A stretch of 64,000 bases of DNA from Microbacterium paraoxydans (GCF_018224615.1 NZ_JAGTUK010000002.1:496001-560000), one strand, 5' to 3'; shown: positions 17,729 to 27,110, numbered from the stretch's first letter. The notes: generated by a model not told the origin, from the letters alone. Numbers and translations are program-made.

Positions 17729-18693
17729 CGTCGATCCTGCTGGCGGGGGCTGCCGGACTGCCCAACCAGGACCATCAGCGCGACATGTGGGTGCCCGCCG
17801 CGCAGCGCGCCGGCCTTCGCATCGCCGCCTTCTGGGTCCACCCGGACGCGGACGACCAGGAGGTGCGCCGCGCCACGGACGTCGCCGAGGAGCACGGTAT
17901 CGAGCTGCGGCGCGACCCCGTCCCGCCGACCATCGGCGTCGATGCGATCATCTGCTGTCAGCGCGGGACCCGCCGCACGCTCGTGCTCCGCGCGGCGCAC
18001 GAGGCAGGGATCCCGGTGCTGCTCGACAAGCCCACGCTGGACAGCACCACCGCCCTCGCGGCGCTCGCCGCGGAACTCCCCGACGGCACGGTGGTGCCCG
18101 GGCATCATTTCGCCGCGCACCCGTCGGTCACCCGCCTGGTCCGCGCGGTCCACTCGGGTGAGATCGGCCTGCTTCGCGCCGTGCACACGGAACTGGTGGT
18201 CACGCGTGGCGACGGGCCGGCGCCCGAGGGCGAGCTGCGCAACCTCCTGGTGTACCTCGCCGATCTGGCGCGACGCGTCACGGGTGCCGGTTCCCTGCGC
18301 GTGAGCGCCGACCGGGTCGACGCCGCCGACCGCGGCACGGAGAGCTGGACCGTGCTCGCCCAGACCGATCGCGAGGTGGTGGTGGGCATCCACGTGACCA
18401 GGACGACCGTCGGCGAACCCGAGATGCTCACGGCGCGGGTGCGGGTGAACGGCTCCCACGGTTCGGCCATCGTCGACCTCACGTCGCCCGCGGTGGAGGT
18501 GCAGCACGCCGGAGCCCGCCGCCGTGTGCCTCTCGGCCCCGACTCGGTGACGATGCTCGTCGCCGCGCTGCGCGACCCCGAGGCGCGGCGCGCGCTCGAA
18601 CTGCCCCTCGATGAGATCGCCGAGCTCTCCCGGTTCCTGGACGACGTGGCCGAGGCCGCGACGGATGGCGGCGTCCGAGAGACGCAGTGGTGA
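17725..18693 (+). CDS. Divergent Gfo/Idh/MocA-like protein
   Basis: This 322-residue protein looks like a second oxidoreductase of the same superfamily: Rossmann-like N-terminal half, the EKP region present as LLDKPTLD, and the His-containing segment VVPGHHFAAHPSVTRL. It is atypical. The usual GxGxxG loop is replaced by AGAAGLPNQDHQRD, which may weaken dinucleotide binding, and Glu of EKP is Asp. It may therefore be a partner or regulatory subunit of the 16715 enzyme rather than an independent dehydrogenase. It overlaps that gene by 4 bp, which supports joint function. No close named relative is recognised. Confidence 0.7.
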   Translation: MTSILLAGAAGLPNQDHQRDMWVPAAQRAGLRIAAFWVHPDADDQEVRRATDVAEEHGIELRRDPVPPTIGVDAIICCQRGTRRTLVLRAAHEAGIPVLLDKPTLDSTTALAALAAELPDGTVVPGHHFAAHPSVTRLVRAVHSGEIGLLRAVHTELVVTRGDGPAPEGELRNLLVYLADLARRVTGAGSLRVSADRVDAADRGTESWTVLAQTDREVVVGIHVTRTTVGEPEMLTARVRVNGSHGSAIVDLTSPAVEVQHAGARRRVPLGPDSVTMLVAALRDPEARRALELPLDEIAELSRFLDDVAEAATDGGVRETQW

Positions 18694-18742
18694 GGGCGAT
18701 GCGGGGCACCGCTGCACCGACGAGACGAGAGGGACGAACACG

Positions 18743-19585
18743 ATGAGATACGTCAGCTACGACCACGAGGGTGTGCCTGGGCACGGCTACCTGGACGGCG
18801 AGGACATCGTCGTGCTCGGCCGCGGTCACCTCGACCTGCGGGCCGGAACGCCGAGCACCGCACCGATCGGACGACTCCGACGCGACGAGGCGGTGCTGCG
18901 GGCTCCGCTCGCGCGGCCGGGGAAGATCATCGGCGTCGCCGCGAACTACCAGGAGCACGTGCGCGAAGGCGGTGCGGACGACCGGGTCAAGGCGGTGAGC
19001 ACCCCGCGCCTGTTCCTCAAGCCGGATACCGCGCTCGCGGGACCCGACGACCCCGTCGTGCGTCCGCGCCTCACGCGCACGCTCGACTGGGAGGCCGAGC
19101 TCGGTGTGGTCATCGGCACCGAGGCCGCCGACGTCGCCGTGCACGAGGCTCTCGACCACGTCTTCGGGTACGTCACGGCGAACGACATCTCGGCCAGATC
19201 GCTCGACGTCGGAACCGAACGGGACGGCCAGGAGTGGACCGTCTTCTTCGACTGGCTCGCCGGCAAGTGGCTCGACGCGTCCGCCCCCATCGGTCCCTGG
19301 CTGGTGTCGGCCGACGAGGTGTCGGACCCGCAGGACCTCGCCCTGAGCCTGTCGGTCAACGGGGTCGTGCGGCAGCGCTCGACCACCGCGGCCATGATCT
19401 TCTCGGTCGCCGAGCTGATCTCCTTCGCCTCTCGGATCATGACCCTTCGCCCCGGGGACCTGCTGCTCACCGGCACGCCGGCCGGGGTCGGTGCCGCCAC
19501 CGGCGACTACCTCCAGCCGGGCGACGTGATGGTCGCCGAGGTCGAGCGTCTCGGGGCCCTGCGCACGCCGGTCGTCTCCGGCTGA
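18743..19585 (+). CDS. Fumarylacetoacetate hydrolase (FAH) family protein, second copy
   Basis: This 280-residue FAH-fold enzyme is a paralogue of the 13566 product, with the same landmarks: GVAANYQEHV, DWEAELGVVIG (metal-site acidic residues), NDISARSLD and LLTGTPAGVG. An insert between NDIS and KWLD (DVGTERDGQEWTVFFDW) differs from the first copy and suggests a different substrate. It probably hydrolyses an acylpyruvate or a 2-keto-4-substituted acid. The ATG at 18743 is preceded by GAGGGACGAACACG. It lies directly before the peptide-type ABC importer, within the same transcription direction, after gaps under 60 bp. Confidence 0.86.
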   Translation: MRYVSYDHEGVPGHGYLDGEDIVVLGRGHLDLRAGTPSTAPIGRLRRDEAVLRAPLARPGKIIGVAANYQEHVREGGADDRVKAVSTPRLFLKPDTALAGPDDPVVRPRLTRTLDWEAELGVVIGTEAADVAVHEALDHVFGYVTANDISARSLDVGTERDGQEWTVFFDWLAGKWLDASAPIGPWLVSADEVSDPQDLALSLSVNGVVRQRSTTAAMIFSVAELISFASRIMTLRPGDLLLTGTPAGVGAATGDYLQPGDVMVAEVERLGALRTPVVSG

Positions 19586-19644
19586 TCGCGGTCGCGAGGC
19601 GCGCCCGTTCCTGCACCACCCGACACATGAGAGAAGAGGTACCC

Positions 19645-21252
19645 ATGCGAAAGCGATCACTGGCGCTCCTGGCGGCGACCACCGTCGTCCTGCTGGCGGG
19701 ATGCACCGCGGGAGGGCCGTCCGACGCCGACTCTCCGTCCGCCACCTCCGCGAGCGTCTACCTGTACCAGGAGCCGACCGCGTTCAACCCCCTCAAGCCG
19801 TTCGCGGGCGGCGAGCAGCTGGCGATGTCGCTGCTCTACGACAACCTGGTCACGACGAACCCCGATGCCGAGTACGTTCCGCGGCTCGCGGAGTCCTGGG
19901 AGGTCGACGACGACGCCACCGTTTACACGTTCCACCTCCGGGAGGGGCTGACGTGGAGCGACGGGGAGCCGTTCGACGCCGACGACGTCGTGTTCACCTA
20001 CAACCTCTTCGCCGATCCCGCCGTGGCCAGTGCGCAGTCGTCGCGGCTCGCGGGGGTCGTCGGCTACGACGACGTGCAGTCCGGTGCCGCCGAGACGCTG
20101 GCCGGCGTCACCGCCCCGGACGACACCACGGTCCGCATCCAACTCCGCAGCCCCGACGCGGGGTTCCTGTCGCTCATCGCCTACGGTCCGATCTTCTTCA
20201 TCCTCCCCGAGCACGTGCTCGGGGACGTGCCCGCCGAACAGGTCATGGAGAACGAGTTCTTCTCCGCGCCGACCGCGGGAATGGGGCCGTACGTCCTCGA
20301 CGAGTACCGACAGGACCAGGAGCTGGTCCTGTCGGCGAACGAGCACTACCGGGACGAGGTCGGCATCGACACGCTGTACCTGAAGCTCGTCACGAGCGAC
20401 GTGGCCACCTCGCAGCTGTCCACGGGGGAGATCGACATCGTGCAGATCTCGCCGAGCGACCTCGGCGCGGTCGAGGCGATCCCCGACGTCAGCGTCAGCA
20501 CCGCACCGTCGCCGGGGTTCACCCGCATGGCCGTCAACACCGAGAAGGGACTCCTCGGCGACGCGCGCGTTCGCCAGGCGATCGTGACCGCGATCGACCG
20601 TGAGGGCATCATCGACGGCATCCTCGGGGGCGCGGCCAGCCGGCTCAACAGCACGTTCCTGGCCGACTGGGCCCTGCCGGACGACCTGGACTCCTACCCG
20701 TACGACCCGGAGCGCGCGAAGGAGCTGCTCGCCGAGGCGGGCTGGGACCCCTCGACGCCCGTGGAACTCAGCTGGATCAACGGGCAGCGCGACCGCGACC
20801 TGACGGTCGACGTGATCGTGGAGAACCTGAAGGCCGTCGGCATCCAGGCCAGCGCGAACCCGGTGGACTCCGCCGGGCAGTCCGCGCTGCTGCAGGCGAA
20901 GTCGTTCGATCTGCTGCTCTTCGGCGGGGGCGTCTACTCGATCGACCCCGCCAGTTCCGCCCCGGTGCTGTCGTGCGCGTCGCGCTTCCCTGAGGGCTCG
21001 AACCTGTCGTTGTTCTGCGACGAGGCGCTTGACGCGCTGCTGGCGGAGGGTGCGGGCACCAACGACCGGGACGCGCGGGCCTCCGTGTACCGCGACGCCG
21101 CGCGCCTCGACAACGCCACGGTGCCGTACATCTGGCTGAACCGTCCCGACACGATCTGGGCCGTGAGCGACCGCGTGTCCGGCTTCGTACCGAACGGCGA
21201 CGCCACGAACGGCTTCTGGAACGCCGCCGAGTGGACCGTGTCGGGGCAGTAG
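19645..21252 (+). CDS. Peptide/nickel-type ABC transporter substrate-binding lipoprotein
   Basis: This 535-residue binding protein belongs to the family-5 (DppA/OppA) solute-binding group. A lipoprotein signal ends in LLAGC with Cys20 as the anchor. The family segments LAESWEVDDDATVYTFHLREG, WSDGEPFDADDVVFT and PYDPERAKELLAEAGW are present. These proteins capture peptides, but many relatives bind glycosides, amino-acid conjugates or opines, so N-acyl amino compounds are plausible cargo here. The ATG follows GAGAAGAGGTACCC. It is the first of five consecutive transporter genes. Confidence 0.93.
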   Translation: MRKRSLALLAATTVVLLAGCTAGGPSDADSPSATSASVYLYQEPTAFNPLKPFAGGEQLAMSLLYDNLVTTNPDAEYVPRLAESWEVDDDATVYTFHLREGLTWSDGEPFDADDVVFTYNLFADPAVASAQSSRLAGVVGYDDVQSGAAETLAGVTAPDDTTVRIQLRSPDAGFLSLIAYGPIFFILPEHVLGDVPAEQVMENEFFSAPTAGMGPYVLDEYRQDQELVLSANEHYRDEVGIDTLYLKLVTSDVATSQLSTGEIDIVQISPSDLGAVEAIPDVSVSTAPSPGFTRMAVNTEKGLLGDARVRQAIVTAIDREGIIDGILGGAASRLNSTFLADWALPDDLDSYPYDPERAKELLAEAGWDPSTPVELSWINGQRDRDLTVDVIVENLKAVGIQASANPVDSAGQSALLQAKSFDLLLFGGGVYSIDPASSAPVLSCASRFPEGSNLSLFCDEALDALLAEGAGTNDRDARASVYRDAARLDNATVPYIWLNRPDTIWAVSDRVSGFVPNGDATNGFWNAAEWTVSGQ

Positions 21253-21265
21253 GGGAGTAACCAGG

Positions 21266-22225
21266 GTGATCAGGTCATTGAGCGGGCGTCTCCTGTCGAG
21301 CGCCGTGATCTTCGTCGCGATCGCGATCGGACTGTTCGCGCTCGTGCACGCGGCCCCCGGCGACCCGGTCGAGATGACCCTGCCCCCGGAGCTCAGCGGT
21401 GCCGATCGCGAGGCGTACATCGCCGCGCGCCGCCGGGAGCTGGGGCTGGACCAGCCGGTGCTCGTGCAGTTCGTCCGCTGGTTCGGCGGTGTGCTCTCCG
21501 GTGACCTGGGCTACTCGTTCTCCTCGGGACAGCCGGTCGGTCAGGTGCTGACCGACCGGCTGGGCCCCACGATGCTGCTGATGGGCAGCGCGCTCGTGAT
21601 CGGCACGCTCATCGCCGTGCCGGCCGGGATCCTCGCCGCGGCACGACGCAACACCCCGGTGGACTACGCGATCAGCGCGGGGAGCGTGCTGGCCATCTGC
21701 TTCCCCGGGTTCTTCCTGGCGATGCTGGGCATCTATGTGTTCGCGGTGCAGTTGCGGCTCCTGCCGAGCGCGGGGATGACGTCGTCGGGAGGCGGCGACG
21801 CGCTCGACGTGCTTCGTCACCTCCTCCTCCCGGTCGGGCTGCTGTCCCTGACGGTCGCGGCACCGTTCACGCGCTTCGTCCGCGGGGGGATGCTCGAAGA
21901 GCTCGGCAAGGACTATGTGCGCACGGTGCTCGCGAAGGGCGGTGGGCCCGTGCGGGCGGTGGCACACGCACTGCGCAACACCCTGCTGTCGCTCATCACG
22001 GTGCTGATGCTCTACATCCCGGTGTTCCTCGCGGGCGCGGTCGCCGTGGAGCAGGTGTTCGCGTGGCCGGGCATGGGACAGCTCTCCATCCAGGCCGTGC
22101 AGGCGCGTGACTACCCGGTGGTGATCGGGTTCGGCCTCTATGTCGCCGTGCTGGTGCTGGTGTGCAACCTGCTCGCAGACGTGGCCTACGTGATCCTCGA
22201 CCCCCGTGTGCGGAGGCAGCGATGA
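21266..22225 (+). CDS. Peptide-type ABC transporter permease (DppB type)
   Basis: This 319-residue permease has the DppB pattern: first helix, then a large extracellular segment (AAPGDPVEMTLPP and LGLDQPVLVQFVRWFGGVLSGDLG), then five more helices. The EAA-like loop is in ELGKDYVRTVLAKGGGP. The C-terminal ADVAYVILDPRVRRQR is diagnostic. A GTG start at 21266 is used, with AGGGGAGTAACC upstream. It overlaps the DppC-type gene by 4 bp. Confidence 0.94.
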   Translation: MIRSLSGRLLSSAVIFVAIAIGLFALVHAAPGDPVEMTLPPELSGADREAYIAARRRELGLDQPVLVQFVRWFGGVLSGDLGYSFSSGQPVGQVLTDRLGPTMLLMGSALVIGTLIAVPAGILAAARRNTPVDYAISAGSVLAICFPGFFLAMLGIYVFAVQLRLLPSAGMTSSGGGDALDVLRHLLLPVGLLSLTVAAPFTRFVRGGMLEELGKDYVRTVLAKGGGPVRAVAHALRNTLLSLITVLMLYIPVFLAGAVAVEQVFAWPGMGQLSIQAVQARDYPVVIGFGLYVAVLVLVCNLLADVAYVILDPRVRRQR

Positions 22226-23127
22226 CCGAGATCGACATGCGACCCCGCACGAGCGCGGTCGCCCTGCGGAACCGGAAGGAGGCCTCGCCCGGTGCGGCCG
22301 CTCGCCGCCGGTTCCGCAGGAACGCACTCGCGGTGGGCGGAGTCGCGGTGATCGCCGTGGTTCTCATCGCCGTGATCGCGGCCCCCTGGCTCACGCCGTA
22401 CACCCCGGAGCAGATCGACCTGGGCGCCGTGCGGCGCCCGCCGAGCCCGGAGCACCTGCTGGGCACGGACTCGGTCGGCCGCGACGTGCTCACGCGCCTG
22501 CTGCACGGCGGACGCGTGTCTCTCGCCGTCGGACTGTGCGCGGCGGTGATCGCCGTCACCGTCGGCACGATCGTCGGCGTCGTCGCCGGCTGGGCGGGCG
22601 GCTGGGTGGACACGGCCATCACGCGGATCATCGACGGGTTCCTCGTGCTTCCCGCGGTGCTCGTCGCGATCGTCCTCGCCGGGGTGCTCGGGCCCAACAT
22701 CGGGATGCTGATCGGGGTGATCGCCGGGCTCTCCTGGCCCTCGTCCGCCCGCATCGCGCGCAGTGTCGTCATCGGCCTGCGCGGGGAGGAATTCATGCAG
22801 GCGGCCCAGGTGCTGGGTTCGCGGACCCTCTTCGTCATGCGCCGGCATCTGGTCCCCTTCGTGCTGCCTCATGTCACGGTGGCGGCGACCCTCCTGGTGT
22901 CGGAGGCCATCCTGCTCGAGGCGGCACTGTCGTTCCTCGGGGTGGGCGTGCAGCCGCCGACGCCCAGCTGGGGAAACATGCTCACCGAGGCACAGTCGAT
23001 CACCGTGCTGTCCTCCATGCCGTGGCTGTGGATACCCACCGGACTCACGATCGCCCTCACCGTGCTGGCCGCGATGGTCATCGGCGACGGCCTGCGCGAC
23101 GCCCTCGACCCCAGAAAGGCGCGATGA
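22222..23127 (+). CDS. Peptide-type ABC transporter permease (DppC type)
   Basis: This 301-residue permease has a basic cytoplasmic N-terminus of about 38 residues, then the DppC landmarks HLLGTDSVGRDVLTRLLHGGRVSL and the EAA loop EFMQAAQVLGSRTLFVMRRHLVPFVLP, followed by EAALSFLGVGVQPPTPSWGNML. It pairs with the 21266 product to form the membrane channel. ATGA overlaps at both ends tie it to its neighbours. Confidence 0.95.
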   Translation: MTEIDMRPRTSAVALRNRKEASPGAAARRRFRRNALAVGGVAVIAVVLIAVIAAPWLTPYTPEQIDLGAVRRPPSPEHLLGTDSVGRDVLTRLLHGGRVSLAVGLCAAVIAVTVGTIVGVVAGWAGGWVDTAITRIIDGFLVLPAVLVAIVLAGVLGPNIGMLIGVIAGLSWPSSARIARSVVIGLRGEEFMQAAQVLGSRTLFVMRRHLVPFVLPHVTVAATLLVSEAILLEAALSFLGVGVQPPTPSWGNMLTEAQSITVLSSMPWLWIPTGLTIALTVLAAMVIGDGLRDALDPRKAR

Positions 23128-24125
23128 CGATGACGGAGAAGCTTCTGACGGTGGAGGAGCTCGTCGTGCGGATCCCCACCGCCGACGGGCCGAGCGAGCT
23201 GCTCGGCGGGGTGAACCTCGAGGTGCACCGCGGCGAGATCGTCGGGGTCGCGGGCGAGAGCGGCTCAGGGAAGAGCCTCACCGCGCTCGCCATCCTGGGG
23301 CTGTTGCCGACCGGGGCGTCGACCGATGGCGCCATCCGGTTCGACGGCGAGGACATCGTCCGCTGGCCGGAACGTCGAATGCGCGCACTGCGCGGCGGCC
23401 GCATTGGCATGGTGTTCCAGGATCCGATGACCACCCTGAACCCGTTGCATCGCGTCGGCGACCAGATCGCGGAGGCCTACCGCATCCATCACCCCGCCGC
23501 GGGACGGACGGCCGCCAGGAACAAGGCCGTCGAGGTGCTCGAGCTGGTGGGGGTGCCGGAGCCGCAGCGGCGCGCACGGCAGTACCCGCACCAGTGGTCG
23601 GGGGGCATGCGCCAGCGTGCCGTGATCGCCATGGCGCTCGTGAACGAGCCAGAGCTGGTGATCGCCGACGAGGCGACGACCGCGCTCGACGCGACCATCC
23701 AGGCCCAGGTGATCGACGTGCTGCTTCGCGCGAAGGAGGCCCTCGGCGTCTCCGTCCTGTTCATCAGCCACGACCTGGGGCTGATCGGCCAGATCGCGGA
23801 CACCGCCGTGGTGATGTACGCGGGACGCGTGGTGGAGTCCGCAGCGGCCGCTTCGATCCTCGGTGACGCGCGGCACCCCTACTCCCGAGCCCTGGTGGCC
23901 AGCCGCCCCGGTGCGTCCCCGCCGGGAACCGCACTGCCGACCATCCCCGGGATCCCGGCGCGACCGGGGTCCGCCGCTTCGGGCTGTGCGTTCGCGCCCC
24001 GGTGCGGTTTCGTCGGACGGTCGGAGAGATGCCGCGAGGAGACGCCACTGTTGCTTCCACCGGAGCCCGGCCGGCTGAGCGCCTGCCACTTCCGCGACGA
24101 CCCTCGGATGGAGCTGGCCTCATGA
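23124..24125 (+). CDS. Peptide-type ABC transporter ATP-binding protein (DppD type)
   Basis: This 333-residue ATPase shows Walker A GESGSGKS (residues 44-51), Q-loop FQDPMTTLNP, signature WSGGMRQR, Walker B LVIADEATTALD and H-loop ISHD. The C-terminal Cys-rich oligopeptide/dipeptide extension (CAFAPRCGF, then CHF) is present, as in DppD/OppD proteins. A second ATG six bases downstream could also be used. It works as a heterodimer with the 24122 product. Confidence 0.95.
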   Translation: MTMTEKLLTVEELVVRIPTADGPSELLGGVNLEVHRGEIVGVAGESGSGKSLTALAILGLLPTGASTDGAIRFDGEDIVRWPERRMRALRGGRIGMVFQDPMTTLNPLHRVGDQIAEAYRIHHPAAGRTAARNKAVEVLELVGVPEPQRRARQYPHQWSGGMRQRAVIAMALVNEPELVIADEATTALDATIQAQVIDVLLRAKEALGVSVLFISHDLGLIGQIADTAVVMYAGRVVESAAAASILGDARHPYSRALVASRPGASPPGTALPTIPGIPARPGSAASGCAFAPRCGFVGRSERCREETPLLLPPEPGRLSACHFRDDPRMELAS

Positions 24126-25099
24126 CCGCGCCGCTCCTCGCCGTCGAACAGCTGCGCGTGCACTTCCGCGCCGGAGGCCGCCGCGGCGGTGTCGTGCACG
24201 CGGTCGACGGGCTGGACCTCGTCGTGCGCGATGCGGAGTTCGTCGGCGTGATCGGCGAGTCCGGCTGCGGGAAGTCCTCGATGGGCCGCGCGCTCGTGCA
24301 CTTGAACCCGGTCACGTCCGGCCGCATCGTCTACCGCGGCGACGACATCACCGCGGCCGATCGCGCGGACCGGCGTCGACTGCGCCGCGAGATCCAGTTC
24401 ATGTTCCAGGATCCGCACTCGTCCCTCAACCCGCGCTTCACAGCGCGGGAGATCCTGCGGGAACCGCTCCGCGCGCACGGTATTCCCGCCTCGGAACAGG
24501 ACCTGGTGCGGATGCTGGACCGCGTCGCCCTGCCCGCAGACGCGCTCGACCGCTACCCGCACGAATTCTCTGGTGGGCAGCGTCAGCGCATCGGGCTGGC
24601 GCGTGCGATGGCACTGTCGCCCCGCCTGCTCGTGCTGGACGAGCCGGTCTCGGGGCTCGACGTCTCCGTGCAGGCGCAGGTGCTGAATCTGCTGGCCGAC
24701 ATCCGGCGCGACGGCGACACCGCCTTCCTGATGATCACGCATGACCTGGAGGTGGTGCGCCACTCGGCCGACCGGGTGGTGGTGATGTACCTGGGGGTGA
24801 TCGTCGAGGAGGGGCCGGCCGCGGCGGTCCTGGACGCCCCGGCGCACCCGTACACGCGGGCACTCGTCTCGGCGACGCCGAACAGCGCAGGCCGCGAGCG
24901 GATCGTCCTCGGCGGCGAGCTGCCATCGCCGCTTCGCCCGCCCAGCGGATGCCGATTCCGCACTCGCTGCTGGAAGGCCGTCGAGCGGTGCGCACAGGAG
25001 ACGCCGCCGCTCGCGCCGATCGGGGGCGGTCGTGCCGTCGCCTGCCACTTCCCCGAGGACGCGACCGCCGCCGTCGACCACCGAGGAGCATCCGCATGA
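24122..25099 (+). CDS. Peptide-type ABC transporter ATP-binding protein (DppF type)
   Basis: This 325-residue ATPase has Walker A GESGCGKS (residues 45-52), Q-loop FQDPHSSLNPR, signature FSGGQRQR, Walker B LLVLDEPVSGLD and the C-terminal extension with RFRTRCWKAVERC and ACHF. The C-x-C type end is the mark of OppF/DppF proteins. It completes the five-gene importer 19645-25099. The 4-bp overlaps continue into the PLP enzyme gene, so importer and catabolic enzymes are probably made together. Confidence 0.95.
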   Translation: MTAPLLAVEQLRVHFRAGGRRGGVVHAVDGLDLVVRDAEFVGVIGESGCGKSSMGRALVHLNPVTSGRIVYRGDDITAADRADRRRLRREIQFMFQDPHSSLNPRFTAREILREPLRAHGIPASEQDLVRMLDRVALPADALDRYPHEFSGGQRQRIGLARAMALSPRLLVLDEPVSGLDVSVQAQVLNLLADIRRDGDTAFLMITHDLEVVRHSADRVVVMYLGVIVEEGPAAAVLDAPAHPYTRALVSATPNSAGRERIVLGGELPSPLRPPSGCRFRTRCWKAVERCAQETPPLAPIGGGRAVACHFPEDATAAVDHRGASA

Positions 25100-26181
25100 C
25101 CTTTCCCGAGAGTCTCGCCGACGTGCCGACGCCGGCGCTGGTGATCGATCTCGACCGCCTCGGTGCCAACGTGCTGCGCATGGCCGAGATCGCCCATCGT
25201 GCCGGCGTGGCCCTCCGGCCGCACTGGAAGACGAGCAAGAGCCTGGCGGTGGCGGCGTTGCAGTCCGCCGCCGGTGCGGTCGGCTTCACCTGCGCCACGG
25301 CGCTCGAGGCGGAGGTCCTGATCGAGGCCGGCCACGACGTGTTCTGGGCGTATCCGCCCGTGGGCGCCGCGCGCATCGCGTCGGCCGTGCGGCTCGCAGC
25401 TCGCGGCCGGCTGACCGTCGGCGTCGACTCGGTCGCCGCCGCTGTGGCGCTGGCCGGGCGTGCGGTGGCGGAGGGCCTCACGATCCCGGTACGCCTCGAC
25501 ATCGACTCGGGTCTCGGCCGCACCGGGGCTCACCCCGCCGATGCGCCGGGAGAGCTGGAGGACATCGCCGCGCTGGACGGCCTCCGACTGGAGGGCATCT
25601 TCACGCACGAGGGGCAGTTGGCACGGCACGGAGCGGATCGGGAGGCCCGCCGTGCCGCTGGCATCGGGGTCGGGCGTCTCCTGGTGGAGGTCGCCGAAGC
25701 GGCGAGGGCTCGCGGTGTCGCCATCGATGTCGTCTCGGTCGGCTCGACGCCGGGTGCCGACAGCGCACCGACCGTCGCGGGCATCACGGAGATGCGACCG
25801 GGAACCTACGTCTTCGGCGACGACAACCAGCGCTCCACGGGCGCGGTTGCCGCGGAGGACTGCGCGCTGACCGTGCATGCGACCGTCGTCAGCACCCAGC
25901 GCGGCGAACCGGCGATCGTCGACGCCGGGCTCAAGGCCATGAGCGGCGACGGCAGCGCCCGGGGCGACGGACGACTGGGCACACGCGTCGACGGTCCGGG
26001 GGTGCTCGCACTCGCCCACGAGGAGCACGGGTTCCTGCGCGGGGCCGGCGCGGTCTCGCTCGGCGATCGAGTGGTGCTGCTGCCGAACCACGCCTGCGGC
26101 ACCGTCAACATGTTCTCCACGGCGTGGGTCGTCAGTCGCGGGGTCATCGTCGACCGCTGGCCGGTGGAGGCACGGCGATGA
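25096..26181 (+). CDS. D-threonine aldolase/D-serine dehydratase-like PLP enzyme
   Basis: This 361-residue protein has the alanine-racemase-like TIM-barrel domain with the PLP lysine in RPHWKT (Lys45), followed by the D-serine dehydratase-like C-terminal domain, where LPNHACGTVN supplies the metal His332 and Cys334. Those features define the fold-III D-threonine aldolase/DSD1 group, which cleaves D-threonine to glycine and acetaldehyde or dehydrates D-serine to pyruvate. Two D-aminoacylases and RidA in the same region support a D-amino-acid substrate. Which of the two reactions occurs cannot be told from the motifs. The gene overlaps both neighbours by 4 bp. Confidence 0.85.
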   Translation: MTFPESLADVPTPALVIDLDRLGANVLRMAEIAHRAGVALRPHWKTSKSLAVAALQSAAGAVGFTCATALEAEVLIEAGHDVFWAYPPVGAARIASAVRLAARGRLTVGVDSVAAAVALAGRAVAEGLTIPVRLDIDSGLGRTGAHPADAPGELEDIAALDGLRLEGIFTHEGQLARHGADREARRAAGIGVGRLLVEVAEAARARGVAIDVVSVGSTPGADSAPTVAGITEMRPGTYVFGDDNQRSTGAVAAEDCALTVHATVVSTQRGEPAIVDAGLKAMSGDGSARGDGRLGTRVDGPGVLALAHEEHGFLRGAGAVSLGDRVVLLPNHACGTVNMFSTAWVVSRGVIVDRWPVEARR

Positions 26182-27110
26182 CTCGTCGGGACGTCGTCGT
26201 CGGTGCCTACGCGGCCCTGTCGCCGGAGGACGCCCCGACCGCGGCGGCCGCCTTCGTCGAATCGATCCTCGGGCTCGACGACGTGGACGGCCTCGAGATC
26301 CCGCTCGGCCTCGCGGGAGACGAGCAGTGGTTCCAGTGGGCGGGCGGGGGAGGGCGCCACGTGGTCACCGCTGTGCCCGCGCTCGCGGTCCGCACTCGCG
26401 CCAGGACGGGCTTCGGCCTCGCGTCCGCCGACCCTCGGGGTCGCCGCGCCGCGATCGCCGTGATCGCCGGCATGCACGAGCAGCTGATGCGCTGGCGGGA
26501 GCACGGCCGGGTCGTGACCGCGGTCGCCCTGTCGAGCGGCGTGCCGGGCTCGGGGGGCGTGGCGGCGCGCCTGACCGAGAGTCTGCGGGAGATCCGCTCG
26601 TGGGACTGGGGCGGCACCGCGGTCGTGATCGAGCACTGCGACGCCGTGGGCGGAGCGGGCGCGCCCGACAAGGGGTACGCGCGGCTGCACGACGAGCGCG
26701 CGGCGGTCGAGCGGAGCGACCACGAGGGTGCGGCCACGAGCGGCCTCGTCGTCAACTGGGGCCGGTCGGCGATCGAGTTCCGCGACGTGTCCGGCGCCGC
26801 CGTGCACGCGGAACAGGCCGGTGAGCGGTTGTTCGGCTTCATGCTCTCGGGCGTCTCAGGGGAGGACGGGCCCTACGGTCCCGCCTGGACGGACGCCCAT
26901 CCCCCGGTCGTGGACACGGTCGATCCATCCGTCTCGCTGCTCACGCGGGAGCACGCCGTCGAAGCACTGGCCTCGCTCGCCCACCCGCCCGCCTACGTCG
27001 GGGTGAAGACCGCGTGGCGTCCCGCAGGCGACCGCCTCGAACCGCGGATCGCCGCCGTGCGCCGCGCCCTCGACCTGTTGAGAACACCGACGTCTGGAAG
27101 GACACCATGA
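26178..27110 (+). CDS. Conserved protein of unknown function, DUF4862-like
   Basis: This 310-residue cytoplasmic protein has no signal peptide or membrane segment. The opening VVVGAYAALSPE, the mid segment VVIEHCDAVGGAGAPDKGY and the late WGRSAIEFRD resemble what I recall of the DUF4862 family, a TIM-barrel-like group with no established activity. The family name is from memory and is tentative. Conserved His, Asp and Glu residues (IEHCD, ERSDHEG) could form a metal site. Being sandwiched between a D-amino-acid PLP enzyme and RidA, with 4-bp overlaps on both sides, it is a good candidate for an undescribed step in the same pathway. Confidence 0.65.
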   Translation: MTRRDVVVGAYAALSPEDAPTAAAAFVESILGLDDVDGLEIPLGLAGDEQWFQWAGGGGRHVVTAVPALAVRTRARTGFGLASADPRGRRAAIAVIAGMHEQLMRWREHGRVVTAVALSSGVPGSGGVAARLTESLREIRSWDWGGTAVVIEHCDAVGGAGAPDKGYARLHDERAAVERSDHEGAATSGLVVNWGRSAIEFRDVSGAAVHAEQAGERLFGFMLSGVSGEDGPYGPAWTDAHPPVVDTVDPSVSLLTREHAVEALASLAHPPAYVGVKTAWRPAGDRLEPRIAAVRRALDLLRTPTSGRTP

